Shown: positions 43,990-52,615, counted from the stretch's first letter. The stretch is DNA of 64,000 nt from an uncultured Bacilli bacterium (GCA_944329375.1 CALVIB010000005.1:1-64000); one strand, 5' to 3'. Translations and numbers: made by a program. Notes: a model not told the origin generated them from the letters alone.

Positions 43990-44975
43990 GAGATTACCTC
44001 CAAACTAATAGCATGGCTTATGCTTGGTATTGTAAGTTTATGGTTTACCATGGTTGGATTCATTAAAGCACCAGTAGCTACAAGTAAAACTTTTTTGTAT
44101 TTTCCTTTTTTCATTTCATCAAATATGTAACTATAAGTCACTAAAGGGGCACATGCTGGTCCTGAAGCTCCTGCATAAACGGGTTGATTTTTTAAATCAT
44201 AAAGCATAACACCTGTATCGTTATATTTTTCAAGATTAATGTTATATTCACTAGACATATATTCTTTTAAAATTTTTTTACCATATATTCCTAAGTCACC
44301 AGTTAAAATTAAATCATAATAATCAATAGTTCTTTTAGTATCATTTAAATGTTTAGAAATTGTATCAGCTGCGGCTTTAGCCATAGCTGCTCCCATATTA
44401 TAAACATCTTTACTTAATGAATCGACTACTGTACCTATTGTTCCACTTTCTATTTTAATGGTATTTTGTTCGTTAGAAACTAAAGCTGCAACTGCTCCAG
44501 TGGAAGTAAATGTTGTGGTTTTTCTTTTGGGACCTCCATATTCTACTGGATAACGATATTGTTTTTCAGCGGCTGTATTATGAGATGATGTAAAGGTAAC
44601 TGCTTTTTTTATAAATCCTCCTTGAATTAAAATGGCGGATAAAATAAGACCTAAGGTAGAAGTTGTACATGCGGCATATATTCCAATAAAACTTTGATTA
44701 TATTTACTCATGGCATAATTAGAAGGTGCAATTTGGTTGAGTAAGTCTCCACCTATAAAAACATCGATGTCTTTTTCTGTTAATTTACTTTTTTTAAGTA
44801 CAATATCAATAGCTTCTTTAATTGATTTTTCTTCAGCTTGTTCCCAATTTTTTTCTCCAAAGTACAAATCTTTATGACATAAATCAAAATACTTACCTAA
44901 TGGTCCTTTACTTTCATAAGGTCCTGTGACAGTAGCAGTTTCATTTATATAAATATCATTAAATTTAATTGTCAT
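43986..44975 (-). CDS. spoVAD: Stage V sporulation protein AD
   Basis: 329 residues, thiolase-fold protein that binds dipicolinic acid. Seen: TATVTGPYESKGPLGKYFD near the N-terminus, the GIYAACTTSTLGLILSA loop with the Cys near residue 103, PVEYGGPKRKTTTFTSTGA, and NHKLTIPSISHAISLE at the end. Overlaps spoVAC by four bases. The operon has only C, D and E; spoVAA, AB and AF are absent, as in minimal mobile or clostridial sets. Confidence 0.95.
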   Translation of the reverse strand: MTIKFNDIYINETATVTGPYESKGPLGKYFDLCHKDLYFGEKNWEQAEEKSIKEAIDIVLKKSKLTEKDIDVFIGGDLLNQIAPSNYAMSKYNQSFIGIYAACTTSTLGLILSAILIQGGFIKKAVTFTSSHNTAAEKQYRYPVEYGGPKRKTTTFTSTGAVAALVSNEQNTIKIESGTIGTVVDSLSKDVYNMGAAMAKAAADTISKHLNDTKRTIDYYDLILTGDLGIYGKKILKEYMSSEYNINLEKYNDTGVMLYDLKNQPVYAGASGPACAPLVTYSYIFDEMKKGKYKKVLLVATGALMNPTMVNHKLTIPSISHAISLEVIS

Positions 44976-45409
44976 AAAAGACCAACCACCATTCTAATTA
45001 AACTAAAGATAAAACTACTTACTACACCAAATATGATAACTGCACCTGATAATTTAAGCATATTCATACCTATTCCAGTAACTAATCCTTCTTTTCTATA
45101 TTCTAAGGCTGCACTCATGGTTGCATGAGCAAATCCAGTAATTGGAATTATTAATCCACATTTACAAAAATTAACCCATTTATCAAAAAATCCTAAAGAT
45201 GTAAATAAACAACTAAAAAATATCAAGGTTACAAGCATACACACAGTAGCTTCTTTAGTAGAAATATCTAACCAGTAAGAATATCCATCAATTAAAATTT
45301 GACCAATAATACCTATTATTCCTCCACTTATAAAGGCTATAATTGCATTTGTTAAAACGTTTTCTTTAGGGTAGTTTTTTTGGACTATTTCTTGATAACT
45401 TTTTTTCAT
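44972..45409 (-). CDS. spoVAC: Stage V sporulation protein AC
   Basis: 145 residues, four membrane helices. Seen: AFISGGIIGIIGQILIDGY and the conserved GLIIPITGFAHATMSAALEY motif. SpoVAC is a mechanosensitive channel in the spore inner membrane. First gene of the operon, ribosome site TTAGGAGG, with a forespore-type promoter upstream. Confidence 0.94.
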   Translation of the reverse strand: MKKSYQEIVQKNYPKENVLTNAIIAFISGGIIGIIGQILIDGYSYWLDISTKEATVCMLVTLIFFSCLFTSLGFFDKWVNFCKCGLIIPITGFAHATMSAALEYRKEGLVTGIGMNMLKLSGAVIIFGVVSSFIFSLIRMVVGLL

Positions 45410-45428
45410 ATTGTTTTCCTCCTAATAC

Positions 45429-45457
45429 TATTATGGACTGAATAATTTTTTATATAC
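45429..45457 (-). promoter_or_regulatory. candidate SigG/SigF-type promoter of spoVA
   Basis: On the minus strand GTATA, 17 bases, CATAATA. The SigG consensus in Bacillus is GHATR, about 18 bases, CATWHTA, so both boxes fit. No good SigA pair is visible at this place. It lies 20 bases before the spoVAC ATG. Confidence 0.6.
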
Positions 45458-45482
45458 AAAAAACATGCCTAACAATTAGGCA
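45458..45482 (-). terminator. pilin gene terminator
   Basis: TGCCTAA and TTAGGCA pair over three bases, then UGUUUUUUG on the minus strand. The stem includes the pilin stop codon, and the U run touches the spoVA promoter. Confidence 0.8.
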
Positions 45483-45873
45483 CGCTAGATGAAATAACAT
45501 ATTCATATTTATATTTATTATTAGCAAAGGTAACGATAACTTTTCCATCAAAGTTTTTAAATTTTTCTTCAGGTTTTGAACTGTTTTTTTTATATTTTGG
45601 ATTATCAATATCATCTACACTTAATAAACCTTCTTTTTGTAGAGTACTAACACTAATAGTACATTTAGCGTTTTCTTCCTGATTTGGTAACTTTAATGAA
45701 TTTTTAGACATATATGTTCTCGCCGCATTTTGGATTGTGTTTATTTGTTCATTATAGGCTTTATTACGAGAAGAATTTATTGCTGTATTAATAGTTGGTA
45801 TAGCTATACTAGCAAGTATTCCTAAAATAACAATAACACTTAAAAGTTCAACTAAAGTAAATCCTTTTTTCAT
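45469..45873 (-). CDS. Type IV pilin-like protein (ComGC/GspG type)
   Basis: 134 residues from ATG 45873, behind AGGTGGTAGAA. Prepilin signal MKKGFTLVELLSVIVILGIL with cleavage after Gly and Glu at mature position 5, one helix of about 20 residues, then an alpha/beta domain with two Cys (NAKCTIS and the final NC). A major-pilin-like protein. Its gene stands alone between the sigma factor and spoVA, far from the assembly ATPase. Confidence 0.88.
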   Translation of the reverse strand: MKKGFTLVELLSVIVILGILASIAIPTINTAINSSRNKAYNEQINTIQNAARTYMSKNSLKLPNQEENAKCTISVSTLQKEGLLSVDDIDNPKYKKNSSKPEEKFKNFDGKVIVTFANNKYKYEYVISSSVPNC

Positions 45874-45891
45874 TTCTACCACCTATTATTA

Positions 45892-45920
45892 ATTATAAAT
45901 AAGCAATTAGTAATTGTCAA
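45892..45920 (-). promoter_or_regulatory. pilin gene promoter
   Basis: TTGACA, 17 bases, TATAAT on the minus strand, perfect consensus, with the -35 box overlapping the stop codon of the sigma factor gene. Confidence 0.88.
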
Positions 45921-46558
45921 TTAAAGGTTTTACGAAGTTTTGTTAAGACTTTTTTTTCTTTTCTAGAAACATTTACTTGACTTAAACCTAAACTATCTGC
46001 GACTTCACTTTGAGTCATATCTTCAAAATATCTATAATACATGATTGTTCTTTCTGGTTCTTCCAAAGATTCAAATTGTTGTTTTAAAAAAATTAAATTA
46101 TCATAATTATGGTCTGAGCCTATTACATCATAAAGAGATAAATCATCTAAATAAAATTCATCTAAGCTTAATCCTTCTCCTTTATAATTCATAAGTATGT
46201 TTACATTTTCTAAAGGTATATTTAAATAATTACTAATTTCTTCGTTTGTTGGCTCTTTCATTAGTTCTTGCGAAAGATATATTTTTACTTTTTCAAGTTT
46301 TCTTTTTGCTCTTGTCATATCTCTACTTAATTTAATTGTATGATTTTCTCTTATAAATTCAGTTATTCTTCCTAAAATATATGGGTAGGCGAAGCTGGTA
46401 AATTTAACGCCTCTTGATTCATCAAAATTTTTATAGGCTTCCATCATTCCAATACATCCAACTTGAAACAAATCATCAATATCACTATAATTGAATTTAT
46501 TTGCAATACTGTATATTAAATTACTGTTTTTTATTATAACCTCTTTTAAAGGTTCCAT
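45917..46558 (-). CDS. Sporulation sigma factor of the SigF/SigG type
   Basis: 213 residues. Sigma-70 regions: 2 with FNYSDIDDLFQVGCIGMMEAYKNFDESRGVKFTSFAYPYILGRI, 3 with RDMTRAKRKLEKVK and a helix-turn-helix EEISNYLNIP, 4 with TQSEVADSLGLSQVNVSRKEKKVL. The region 2 and 3 wording and the length match SigF/SigG rather than SigB or SigE. Ten bases behind a STAS-domain gene, as spoIIAA precedes spoIIA genes, but the SpoIIAB kinase gene that should lie between is missing. TGA stop. SigF and SigG cannot be told apart here. Confidence 0.9.
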   Translation of the reverse strand: MEPLKEVIIKNSNLIYSIANKFNYSDIDDLFQVGCIGMMEAYKNFDESRGVKFTSFAYPYILGRITEFIRENHTIKLSRDMTRAKRKLEKVKIYLSQELMKEPTNEEISNYLNIPLENVNILMNYKGEGLSLDEFYLDDLSLYDVIGSDHNYDNLIFLKQQFESLEEPERTIMYYRYFEDMTQSEVADSLGLSQVNVSRKEKKVLTKLRKTFN

Positions 46559-46568
46559 TTTTGCCTCC

Positions 46569-46895
46569 TTATGAATTTATTAAATGACAAGCTGATAGTT
46601 CATCTTTGACAATATTTAAAGATTTTAAATCATAGTTAAACTTATTTTTATTTAAACAAATCATACTGTTACCATTATTTTTGGAGGAAATGTTATAGCA
46701 TTTAATAAGATTTTTATATCCGCTATCATCCATTTTGTAAACATTTTCTAGATTAAAAACAACATTTTTAACTCCAATATTTATAAGTAAGTCGAATACT
46801 TCTTTGTTAAATTTTTTTCTAGTCTTTTTAGTTAATTCGCCAAATAACCTTACAAATAATATTCCATACTTTGAGTCCATATCTATCTCTAACAT
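46569..46895 (-). CDS. STAS-domain anti-anti-sigma factor (SpoIIAA-like)
   Basis: 108 residues. STAS fold with the phosphorylation-site phrase YKMDDSGYKNLIKCY near residue 60, where SpoIIAA has MDSSG, and the N-terminal LFVRLFGELTKKTRKKF strand-helix. By family, the unphosphorylated form frees a sigma factor from its anti-sigma kinase. The gene directly precedes the SigF/SigG-type sigma gene. No kinase (GHKL) gene is in the window. The last 30 residues are divergent from SpoIIAA. Confidence 0.83.
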   Translation of the reverse strand: MLEIDMDSKYGILFVRLFGELTKKTRKKFNKEVFDLLINIGVKNVVFNLENVYKMDDSGYKNLIKCYNISSKNNGNSMICLNKNKFNYDLKSLNIVKDELSACHLINS

Positions 46896-46961
46896 ATCAT
46901 CACCGATTATACTTTAACATCTTTTAATTTTAATTTATATAAATTCGCCAAAACTAGTCAT

Positions 46962-46994
46962 AAAAAGAAAAAATACGTGATATTAACGTATTTT
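46962..46994 (-). terminator. terminator after the gene at 47.0 kb
   Basis: AAAATACGT and ACGTATTTT form a nine-pair stem over a seven-base loop, followed by UUCUUUUUA on the minus strand. It isolates the spoIIAA-sigma pair from upstream transcription. Confidence 0.8.
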
Positions 46995-47041
46995 TAGACT
47001 ATTGATAAACTATATTTTGAAAATATAATATATTAAATTTT

Positions 47042-47719
47042 TTATAATGTATAAGATTTTGCTGCTTCAACAGCACTCCTACTCCTTATTTGATTATTTT
47101 TCCTCATTATATATTGCATTTCAGCGCATTCTTCAGCACAATCTTCTGCCGTACTTTTAAATCTTGGGTCATTAGCTAAATTAACTCCATAATTACATCC
47201 TAATCGCTTTAATAATAAACATTCTAAATAATCTGAAATAATTTTTCCTTTTAAATCATTTTTAAAACAACTTAATATAAACTCTTTTACTTCCTCATCA
47301 TTATGTGAAACAAAATAATTAATAATATTATTATATTCATTTGGCATAATCTTTTTTATTAAACCATCTAACGGCGTACGTTTTACATATGCTTTAGCTA
47401 ATTCTATATCTTCTTCTTGAAATTTATTTAAATGTATATTTTCAAAAGCTTTTGAAAATATACTATTTGAATTTATGAATAATAAGCAATTATAATAGCA
47501 TTCAATTACTTTACTTTCGTTTATCCAAAGTACTTTCGTATCGACCAAATCATCTTTTGAACACCAAAGTAATCCTTCACATAAAACTGCTTTATAAACT
47601 GCCTCATTACTGTTTAAATGTAATTTGTTTTTTAACTCTCTAGCAAAAAATTCATCCATACGAGCACCTAAATAAGATTTTTTTATATCAGAATTATCTT
47701 TAAATATATATAAGTTCAT
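47042..47719 (-). CDS. Helical protein of unknown function
   Basis: 225 residues, no signal or membrane helix. Mostly helical; the middle holds RTPLDGLIKKIMPNEYNNIINYF, and the end is Cys-poor except for the acidic AEDCAEECAEM stretch and a basic helix with RSRSAVEAAKSYTL. A faint likeness to the protein at 61.9 kb exists (a Pro-Leu-x-x-Leu-Val/Ile helix, then a Glu/Lys helix and an Arg/Ala-rich end), too weak to claim homology. Single gene, GGGGAGG ribosome site, own promoter and terminator. Confidence 0.7.
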   Translation of the reverse strand: MNLYIFKDNSDIKKSYLGARMDEFFARELKNKLHLNSNEAVYKAVLCEGLLWCSKDDLVDTKVLWINESKVIECYYNCLLFINSNSIFSKAFENIHLNKFQEEDIELAKAYVKRTPLDGLIKKIMPNEYNNIINYFVSHNDEEVKEFILSCFKNDLKGKIISDYLECLLLKRLGCNYGVNLANDPRFKSTAEDCAEECAEMQYIMRKNNQIRSRSAVEAAKSYTL

Positions 47720-47755
47720 TAACTATACCTCCCCAAAAAAAATTTGAATAGGTTT

Positions 47756-47784
47756 ATTATACATTATTTTTTCTATCTTGAAAA
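47756..47784 (-). promoter_or_regulatory. promoter of the gene at 47.0 kb
   Basis: TTTTCA, 17 bases, TATAAT on the minus strand. Between it and ftsK lie two hairpins (AAAATACAT/ATGTATTTT at about 47818-47840 and TGCTGA/TCAGCA at about 47786-47812) that probably end the ftsK message. Confidence 0.65.
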
Positions 47785-47836
47785 GAGTGCTGAGATTGAT
47801 ATAAGTCAGCAGTCTGAAAATACATGATAATGTATT

Positions 47837-50023
47837 TTATTCATCTTTCTTTTCTAATTTAACTAATACTTCACGTGGTTTGGCACCATTAGGTGGTCCA
47901 ACTATACCACGTTCTTCTAATAAATCAATACATCTAGCGGCTCTATTATATCCAAGTCTAAACCTTCTTTGGAGTAAGGAAGCTGAGGCTTTGCCTTGAG
48001 TAATGACAAACTCTCTAATTTCATTATATAAAGGTTCTTCATAGTCATCATCTTCAGTCATTGTTGTAGCTCCCCTATCTTCATCAGATATGGTTAAAGA
48101 TGTATCATACATAGCTTTTTGCTGAGATATTGTATAATCGACGACAGCTTTAATTTCATCATCACTAACAAAAGTACCTTGAACACGAGTTGGAATACTT
48201 TCGCCTTGTGGTAAAAATAACATATCTCCTTTACCAAGTAATTTTTCGGCTCCACTCATATCTAATATTGTTCTAGAATCGATGCTTGAAGAAACAGCAA
48301 ATGAAATTCTTGATGGAATATTTGCTTTAACAACACCTGTAATAACATCGGTACTAGGTCTTTGGGTTGCAACTATTAAATGAATACCAGCGGCTCTTGC
48401 CATTTGAGTAATTCGCATAATAGAATCTTCAACTTCCTTAGCAGCCACTAGCATCAAATCAGCAAGCTCATCTATTATAACTACAATATAAGATAATCTA
48501 TTTATTTTCTCATCATCTGGTAAACTTTCATTTTTTTTATCAACATAGGCATTATAACCAGCAATATTCTTAGTTTTACTTCCTTCAAATAAATCATATC
48601 TATCTTCCATTATTTTAACTATTTTTTGTAAGACAATGTTTGCTTTTTTAGGGTCAGTAACAACAGGTGTTAATAAATGTGGAACTCCATTATACATTGA
48701 TAGTTCAACTTTTTTAGGGTCGACTAGGACTAGTTTAACTTCATCTGGTTTAGTTCTCATTAAAATGGATGTAATCATACTATTAATACATACTGATTTA
48801 CCACTACCCGTAGAACCTGCTACTAATAGATGTGGGGTTTTATCAATTTCACACCACACAGGGTTACCCATTATACTTTTACCTAAAGCAACCAATAATT
48901 TTGAATTATCTTTAGTTTTTGGTACGGATTCCAAAATTTCTCTAATAGAAACTGACATGATTGATTTATTAGGTAATTCTATACCAACTGTTTTTTTACC
49001 AGGAATCGGTGCTTGAATACGAACATCTTTAGCGCCTAATTCCAAAGCGATTTCTTTATTTAAGGCGGTTATTTTAGAAAGTCTTGTTCCAGATTTAATT
49101 TCAAGTTCATACTGTGTAACTGATGGACCTATATTAGCGGCTACAACTTTACCTTCAACTCCGAAGTCTCTAATAACTTTTTCTAATTCTGTAACATTAT
49201 TTTTTATTGCATCTTGATTAGCCTTGATGGCTTCTTTTTTTATTTTTGGTTTTATTAATAATCCCATAGGTGGTTTATTATAACCTTTACTATCTACATG
49301 AATTTCTTCTTTATGTTCTTTAGTTTCTTCTTTAACTGGTTCTTTAGGAAGTTCATCTATTGAAGAAATAACAACTCTTTTATCTTCATTTTCATATTCT
49401 TCTTCAGCTTGTTTTGCAGCTTTTTCGGCTTTTTTATTAATTTTTATTTCTTTAGCGTTCTTTAATTTATCTTTCATATAATTTACTGCATCATAAATAG
49501 ATATACCTGTAAACATTATTAAACCACAAACAATTAAAGCAATACATACAACTCTGGTTCCTTCTAATGTTAAGAGTTTAACGCCAATAACTGCGAAGAT
49601 AGCTCCAAGCATACCTCCACCTTGAATGTCGGCTGTATGATTTACAAAAGCCATTAAATTATCGATAGTTTCTGTAATAATATTCCAAGCTGAAATACTT
49701 TCACTACCTAACTGTTTAATATATTCTGTATGTGATAAAATTAAAATTCCTAAAATCAACACATAAAGTCCAACTAATCTTGAGGTTAGAAAATCAGGTC
49801 TTTCTCTTTTTACCATCATATATATACCAGCAGCTCCAGTTGCAATAAGTGGAACAATATACCAGCCACCAGCGATAAAACCCGCAAAACCTTTAATAAT
49901 ATCTGCGGTAACGCCAAATGGACAGCACCCAATTATCATGATTAAAATTAAAATTATTCCTTTTAACTCTATACTATAAGATGGTTGTTCTTTTTTTTGT
50001 TTTCTTGTTTTTTTCTTTGCCAT
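47837..50023 (-). CDS. DNA translocase FtsK/SpoIIIE
   Basis: 728 residues from ATG 50023 (GGAGAGGATAAC ahead). Pumps DNA through the division or sporulation septum. Four to five membrane helices in the first 180 residues, an acidic/basic linker to about 270, then the motor with Walker A LVAGSTGSGKSVCINSM near 415, VVIIDELADLMLVAAKEVED and ATQRPSTDVITGVVKANIPSRI, and the gamma winged-helix domain LLQRRFRLGYNRAARCIDLLE at the end. In a genome with spoVA genes this protein may serve forespore filling. Monocistronic. Confidence 0.96.
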   Translation of the reverse strand: MAKKKTRKQKKEQPSYSIELKGIILILIMIIGCCPFGVTADIIKGFAGFIAGGWYIVPLIATGAAGIYMMVKRERPDFLTSRLVGLYVLILGILILSHTEYIKQLGSESISAWNIITETIDNLMAFVNHTADIQGGGMLGAIFAVIGVKLLTLEGTRVVCIALIVCGLIMFTGISIYDAVNYMKDKLKNAKEIKINKKAEKAAKQAEEEYENEDKRVVISSIDELPKEPVKEETKEHKEEIHVDSKGYNKPPMGLLIKPKIKKEAIKANQDAIKNNVTELEKVIRDFGVEGKVVAANIGPSVTQYELEIKSGTRLSKITALNKEIALELGAKDVRIQAPIPGKKTVGIELPNKSIMSVSIREILESVPKTKDNSKLLVALGKSIMGNPVWCEIDKTPHLLVAGSTGSGKSVCINSMITSILMRTKPDEVKLVLVDPKKVELSMYNGVPHLLTPVVTDPKKANIVLQKIVKIMEDRYDLFEGSKTKNIAGYNAYVDKKNESLPDDEKINRLSYIVVIIDELADLMLVAAKEVEDSIMRITQMARAAGIHLIVATQRPSTDVITGVVKANIPSRISFAVSSSIDSRTILDMSGAEKLLGKGDMLFLPQGESIPTRVQGTFVSDDEIKAVVDYTISQQKAMYDTSLTISDEDRGATTMTEDDDYEEPLYNEIREFVITQGKASASLLQRRFRLGYNRAARCIDLLEERGIVGPPNGAKPREVLVKLEKKDE

Positions 50024-50121
50024 GTTATCCTCTCCATTATTACATAACAATTATACCATTTTTACCTAAAAAACAAAAGTTAACAAATAAAATTAACATT
50101 TTTTTGACATATTTTTTTAAG

Positions 50122-50145
50122 AAAAAAAGCCTTGAAAAACAAGAC
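50122..50145 (-). terminator. tRNA-Glu terminator
   Basis: GTCTTG and CAAGGC pair over five U, followed by seven U on the minus strand, 15 bases behind the tRNA. Confidence 0.8.
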
Positions 50146-50159
50146 CTTAATAAACATAC

Positions 50160-50234
50160 TGGTAGCCTGTACGAGAATTGAACTCGTGTCTCCACCTTGA
50201 GAGGGTGGCATCTTAACCACTTGACCAACAGGCC
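50160..50234 (-). tRNA. tRNA-Glu (anticodon CTC)
   Basis: Full cloverleaf on the minus strand: acceptor GGCCTGT/ACAGGCT, with a G-U first pair, anticodon stem CCACC/GGTGG with loop CTCTCAA (anticodon CTC, reading GAG), T loop GTTCAAT, and an encoded CCA end. Single gene with its own promoter and terminator. Confidence 0.93.
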
Positions 50235-50265
50235 ATTTTAATAGACATAATTAAATGTCTATTTA

Positions 50266-50294
50266 ATATTAACACAAAACAAATAATTTGACAA
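50266..50294 (-). promoter_or_regulatory. tRNA-Glu promoter
   Basis: TTGTCA, 17 bases, TAATAT on the minus strand. Between it and the tRNA lies a hairpin (TAGACAT/ATGTCTA) that is part of the 5' leader. Confidence 0.75.
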
Positions 50295-50304
50295 TAGCTA
50301 TAAT

Positions 50305-51303
50305 TTATTTACCTGGATTATTTAATTTCTGGCTTAATTTACTTGGTATTCTTCTTGCACTTCGAATTGAATTTAAGCCATATTCTTTTAATTTGGAAAA
50401 AGTATATTGTTGAGGATTATATTTTTCTAAAAGTTCAACATTCATTATTTTTTCTTTAGAATCTTTATACAAATCTAATTCAACAACTTTACATTTATAC
50501 ATTAGTGCGGAATAAGGAGCTCCTAAATATATGTATATAGTATCATTTAAATTTATATTTTTTGGTTGTTTCCAAGAAAATATTTTTAAACTTTCAATGT
50601 AGGTTATTACATCAAAGTATTTTGGGTTAGCTGGTATTATCCATTCATCTTTGATTTTTGAATATTCATAACTAATATCTAGTAAATTTAAAATATCTTC
50701 ATCTTTTAAAGTATTATCTAATATAATGGTAACCCATGATTTTTTATTCATGTGATAAGCAGGATATATTCCTTTTTGGCTTAAGTATTTAGGGTCATCT
50801 AATTTTAAATTTAATATTTCTACTTTACCTTCAGAATTTTGAATAATTTTACTTTTATCAATGTTCATAATAATAGCAAACCATTTACTACTTTTTTGAT
50901 TTCTAAATACACCAAATCCTGGAAATTTTTGCCATAAAAATTCTGGCTTTATTTTATATTTTTCAATTATTTTGTTAGTTATTCTATTTGATTGATTAAA
51001 CAGAAAATAATTTTTTTCAAAACATTTTGTTCTAATATCTTTTAATATATTTATATATTTTTCTTTAATGGTTAAAGCGAACTTACCTGTTATATTTTTA
51101 ATTCGAAAATTAGTATATTCTGCCTCGGCATCTAAATCAAATATTTTACCAATTACTTTATCATTGATAATAGTTATCTCAACTTCAAAATTATCCATTA
51201 TTTTTGTTGAATATTTATATGTTTTATTTTTTATAAAACCATATTTTAATAATTCTTTTTCATTTACTTTATATGTTTTAAATATTTCTTCTTCAATTGT
51301 CAT
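50305..51303 (-). CDS. YjbR/MmcQ-family protein fused to an EVE-like domain
   Basis: 332 residues, three parts. Residues 1-100 are an N-terminal part often fused to this family. Residues 105-225 are YjbR/MmcQ: KPEFLWQKFPGFGVFRN, SKWFAIIMNI, and PAYHMNKKSWVTIILD with the conserved Lys-Lys-Ser-Trp. Residues 240-332 resemble an EVE/PUA-like fold: EWIIPANPKYFDVITYI, DTIYIYLGAPYSALMYKCKVVE. YjbR proteins have a DNA-binding-like fold, and EVE domains read modified bases, so a nucleic-acid role is plausible. Single gene between tRNA-Glu and ackA. Confidence 0.83.
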   Translation of the reverse strand: MTIEEEIFKTYKVNEKELLKYGFIKNKTYKYSTKIMDNFEVEITIINDKVIGKIFDLDAEAEYTNFRIKNITGKFALTIKEKYINILKDIRTKCFEKNYFLFNQSNRITNKIIEKYKIKPEFLWQKFPGFGVFRNQKSSKWFAIIMNIDKSKIIQNSEGKVEILNLKLDDPKYLSQKGIYPAYHMNKKSWVTIILDNTLKDEDILNLLDISYEYSKIKDEWIIPANPKYFDVITYIESLKIFSWKQPKNINLNDTIYIYLGAPYSALMYKCKVVELDLYKDSKEKIMNVELLEKYNPQQYTFSKLKEYGLNSIRSARRIPSKLSQKLNNPGK

Positions 51304-51324
51304 ACTAACCTCTTATATTTTAAA

Positions 51325-52500
51325 TTATTTTATTAATTCTAATGTGTCACGAGCTATCATTAATTCTTCATTGGTTGGAATAACATATACTTTTACTTTT
51401 GAATTATCAGTACTAATTAGGGCTTCTCCATGACAATTTTTGTTTTTTTCATCATCTATTTTTACACCTAAACATTTTAGGTTATCACAAACTAGTTTTC
51501 TAACTATAAAACTATTTTCACCTATTCCAGCTGTAAAAACGATGTTATCTGCGCCTTCTAATAAAACGTAATATTGAGCAATATAATCGGTTATTCTTCT
51601 AGCATATTTATTCATAGTTAAAATAGCTCTTTCATTACCTTGATTATAAGCTTCTGTTAAATCTCTCATATCACTACTAATTCCACTTAAGCCTAAAATA
51701 CCACTATGTTTATTTAAATCATTAATTATTTGATTAATATCTTTGTTTTCTGCTTCCATGACGGGTGGTAACAAAGATGGGTCTATGTCTCCTGAACGTG
51801 TTCCCATCATGACTCCAGCAAGTGGCGTAAATCCCATAGATGTATCTATACATTTACCATCTTTAATGGCTGTGATTGATGCTCCATTTCCAATATGGCA
51901 ACTAATTAATTTAAATTTATTTGTGTTTAATTTTTTTTCTAAAGTTTCAGCTATATATCTATGACTTGTTCCATGGGCGCCATATTTTCTTATACCATAT
52001 TTTTCATACCATTCATATGGTACTGGATATAGATATGTTTCTTTATTCATGGTTTGATGAAAAGCTGTATCAAATACAACCGTATTTTTAGCATGTGGTA
52101 AGGATTTCATAAAGGCTTCTATTCCTAACATATTAGCTGGATTATGTAGTGGAGCAAAAGATTTAATAGATTCTAATTTTTTCATCACTTCTTCATCAAC
52201 TATGACCGATTTATCAAATATGTCTTTACCTTGAACTACTCTATGTCCGACACCTTCAATTTCATCTAATGATTCTACGATTTTTAGACTTATTAATTTT
52301 TCTAGTAATATATTAACTGCATCGACATGAGTGTCTAGTTTAGCATCTTCTTTTATTTTTTCTCCATTAAATTTAATGGTATAACTGCCATCAATACCTA
52401 TTCTTTCAAATATTCCACTAGCGATAACGCTTTCATCTTTCATGTTAAATAAACTAAATTTTAATGAACTACTTCCTGCATTAATTGATAATATTTTCAT
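51325..52500 (-). CDS. ackA: Acetate kinase
   Basis: 391 residues from ATG 52500 (AGAGGTATTAGA ahead); the frame is open further up into the tRNA. Makes ATP and acetate from acetyl phosphate. Seen: ILSINAGSSSLKFSLF at the start, GHRVVQGKD, VFDTAFHQTM, HIGNGASITAIKDGKCIDTSMGFTPLAG with the phosphate loop, and VFTAGIGENS. pta is not adjacent. Probably transcribed together with tRNA-Arg(CCG), since no terminator separates them. Confidence 0.97.
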   Translation of the reverse strand: MKILSINAGSSSLKFSLFNMKDESVIASGIFERIGIDGSYTIKFNGEKIKEDAKLDTHVDAVNILLEKLISLKIVESLDEIEGVGHRVVQGKDIFDKSVIVDEEVMKKLESIKSFAPLHNPANMLGIEAFMKSLPHAKNTVVFDTAFHQTMNKETYLYPVPYEWYEKYGIRKYGAHGTSHRYIAETLEKKLNTNKFKLISCHIGNGASITAIKDGKCIDTSMGFTPLAGVMMGTRSGDIDPSLLPPVMEAENKDINQIINDLNKHSGILGLSGISSDMRDLTEAYNQGNERAILTMNKYARRITDYIAQYYVLLEGADNIVFTAGIGENSFIVRKLVCDNLKCLGVKIDDEKNKNCHGEALISTDNSKVKVYVIPTNEELMIARDTLELIK

Positions 52501-52524
52501 TCTAATACCTCTTTTCAATAATTT

Positions 52525-52599
52525 TGGCGTTCGAAGGGAGAATTGAACTCCCATCTTTCCCTTCGGAGGGGAATACTCTATCCATTAAGCTATTCGAAC
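52525..52599 (-). tRNA. tRNA-Arg (anticodon CCG)
   Basis: Minus-strand cloverleaf: acceptor GTTCGAA/TTCGAAC, anticodon stem TTCCC/GGGAA with loop CTCCGAA (anticodon CCG), T loop GTTCAAT, discriminator G and encoded CCA. An extended -10 box (TGGTATAAT) lies about 15 bases upstream, overlapping the herA terminator. Confidence 0.93.
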
Positions 52600-52615
52600 A
52601 CATACATTATACCAT

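Noticed and set aside
46559-46568. A hidden spoIIAB gene between the STAS and sigma genes
   Set aside because: Only ten bases separate the two, and no GHKL-type motif occurs in any frame around.
50040-50228. 62-residue ORF on the minus strand
   Set aside because: It covers the tRNA-Glu gene and its terminator; the reading frame is chance.
52501-52554. Longer acetate kinase start at 52554
   Set aside because: These codons lie within the tRNA-Arg(CCG) gene; ATG 52500 has the ribosome site and the conserved N-terminus.
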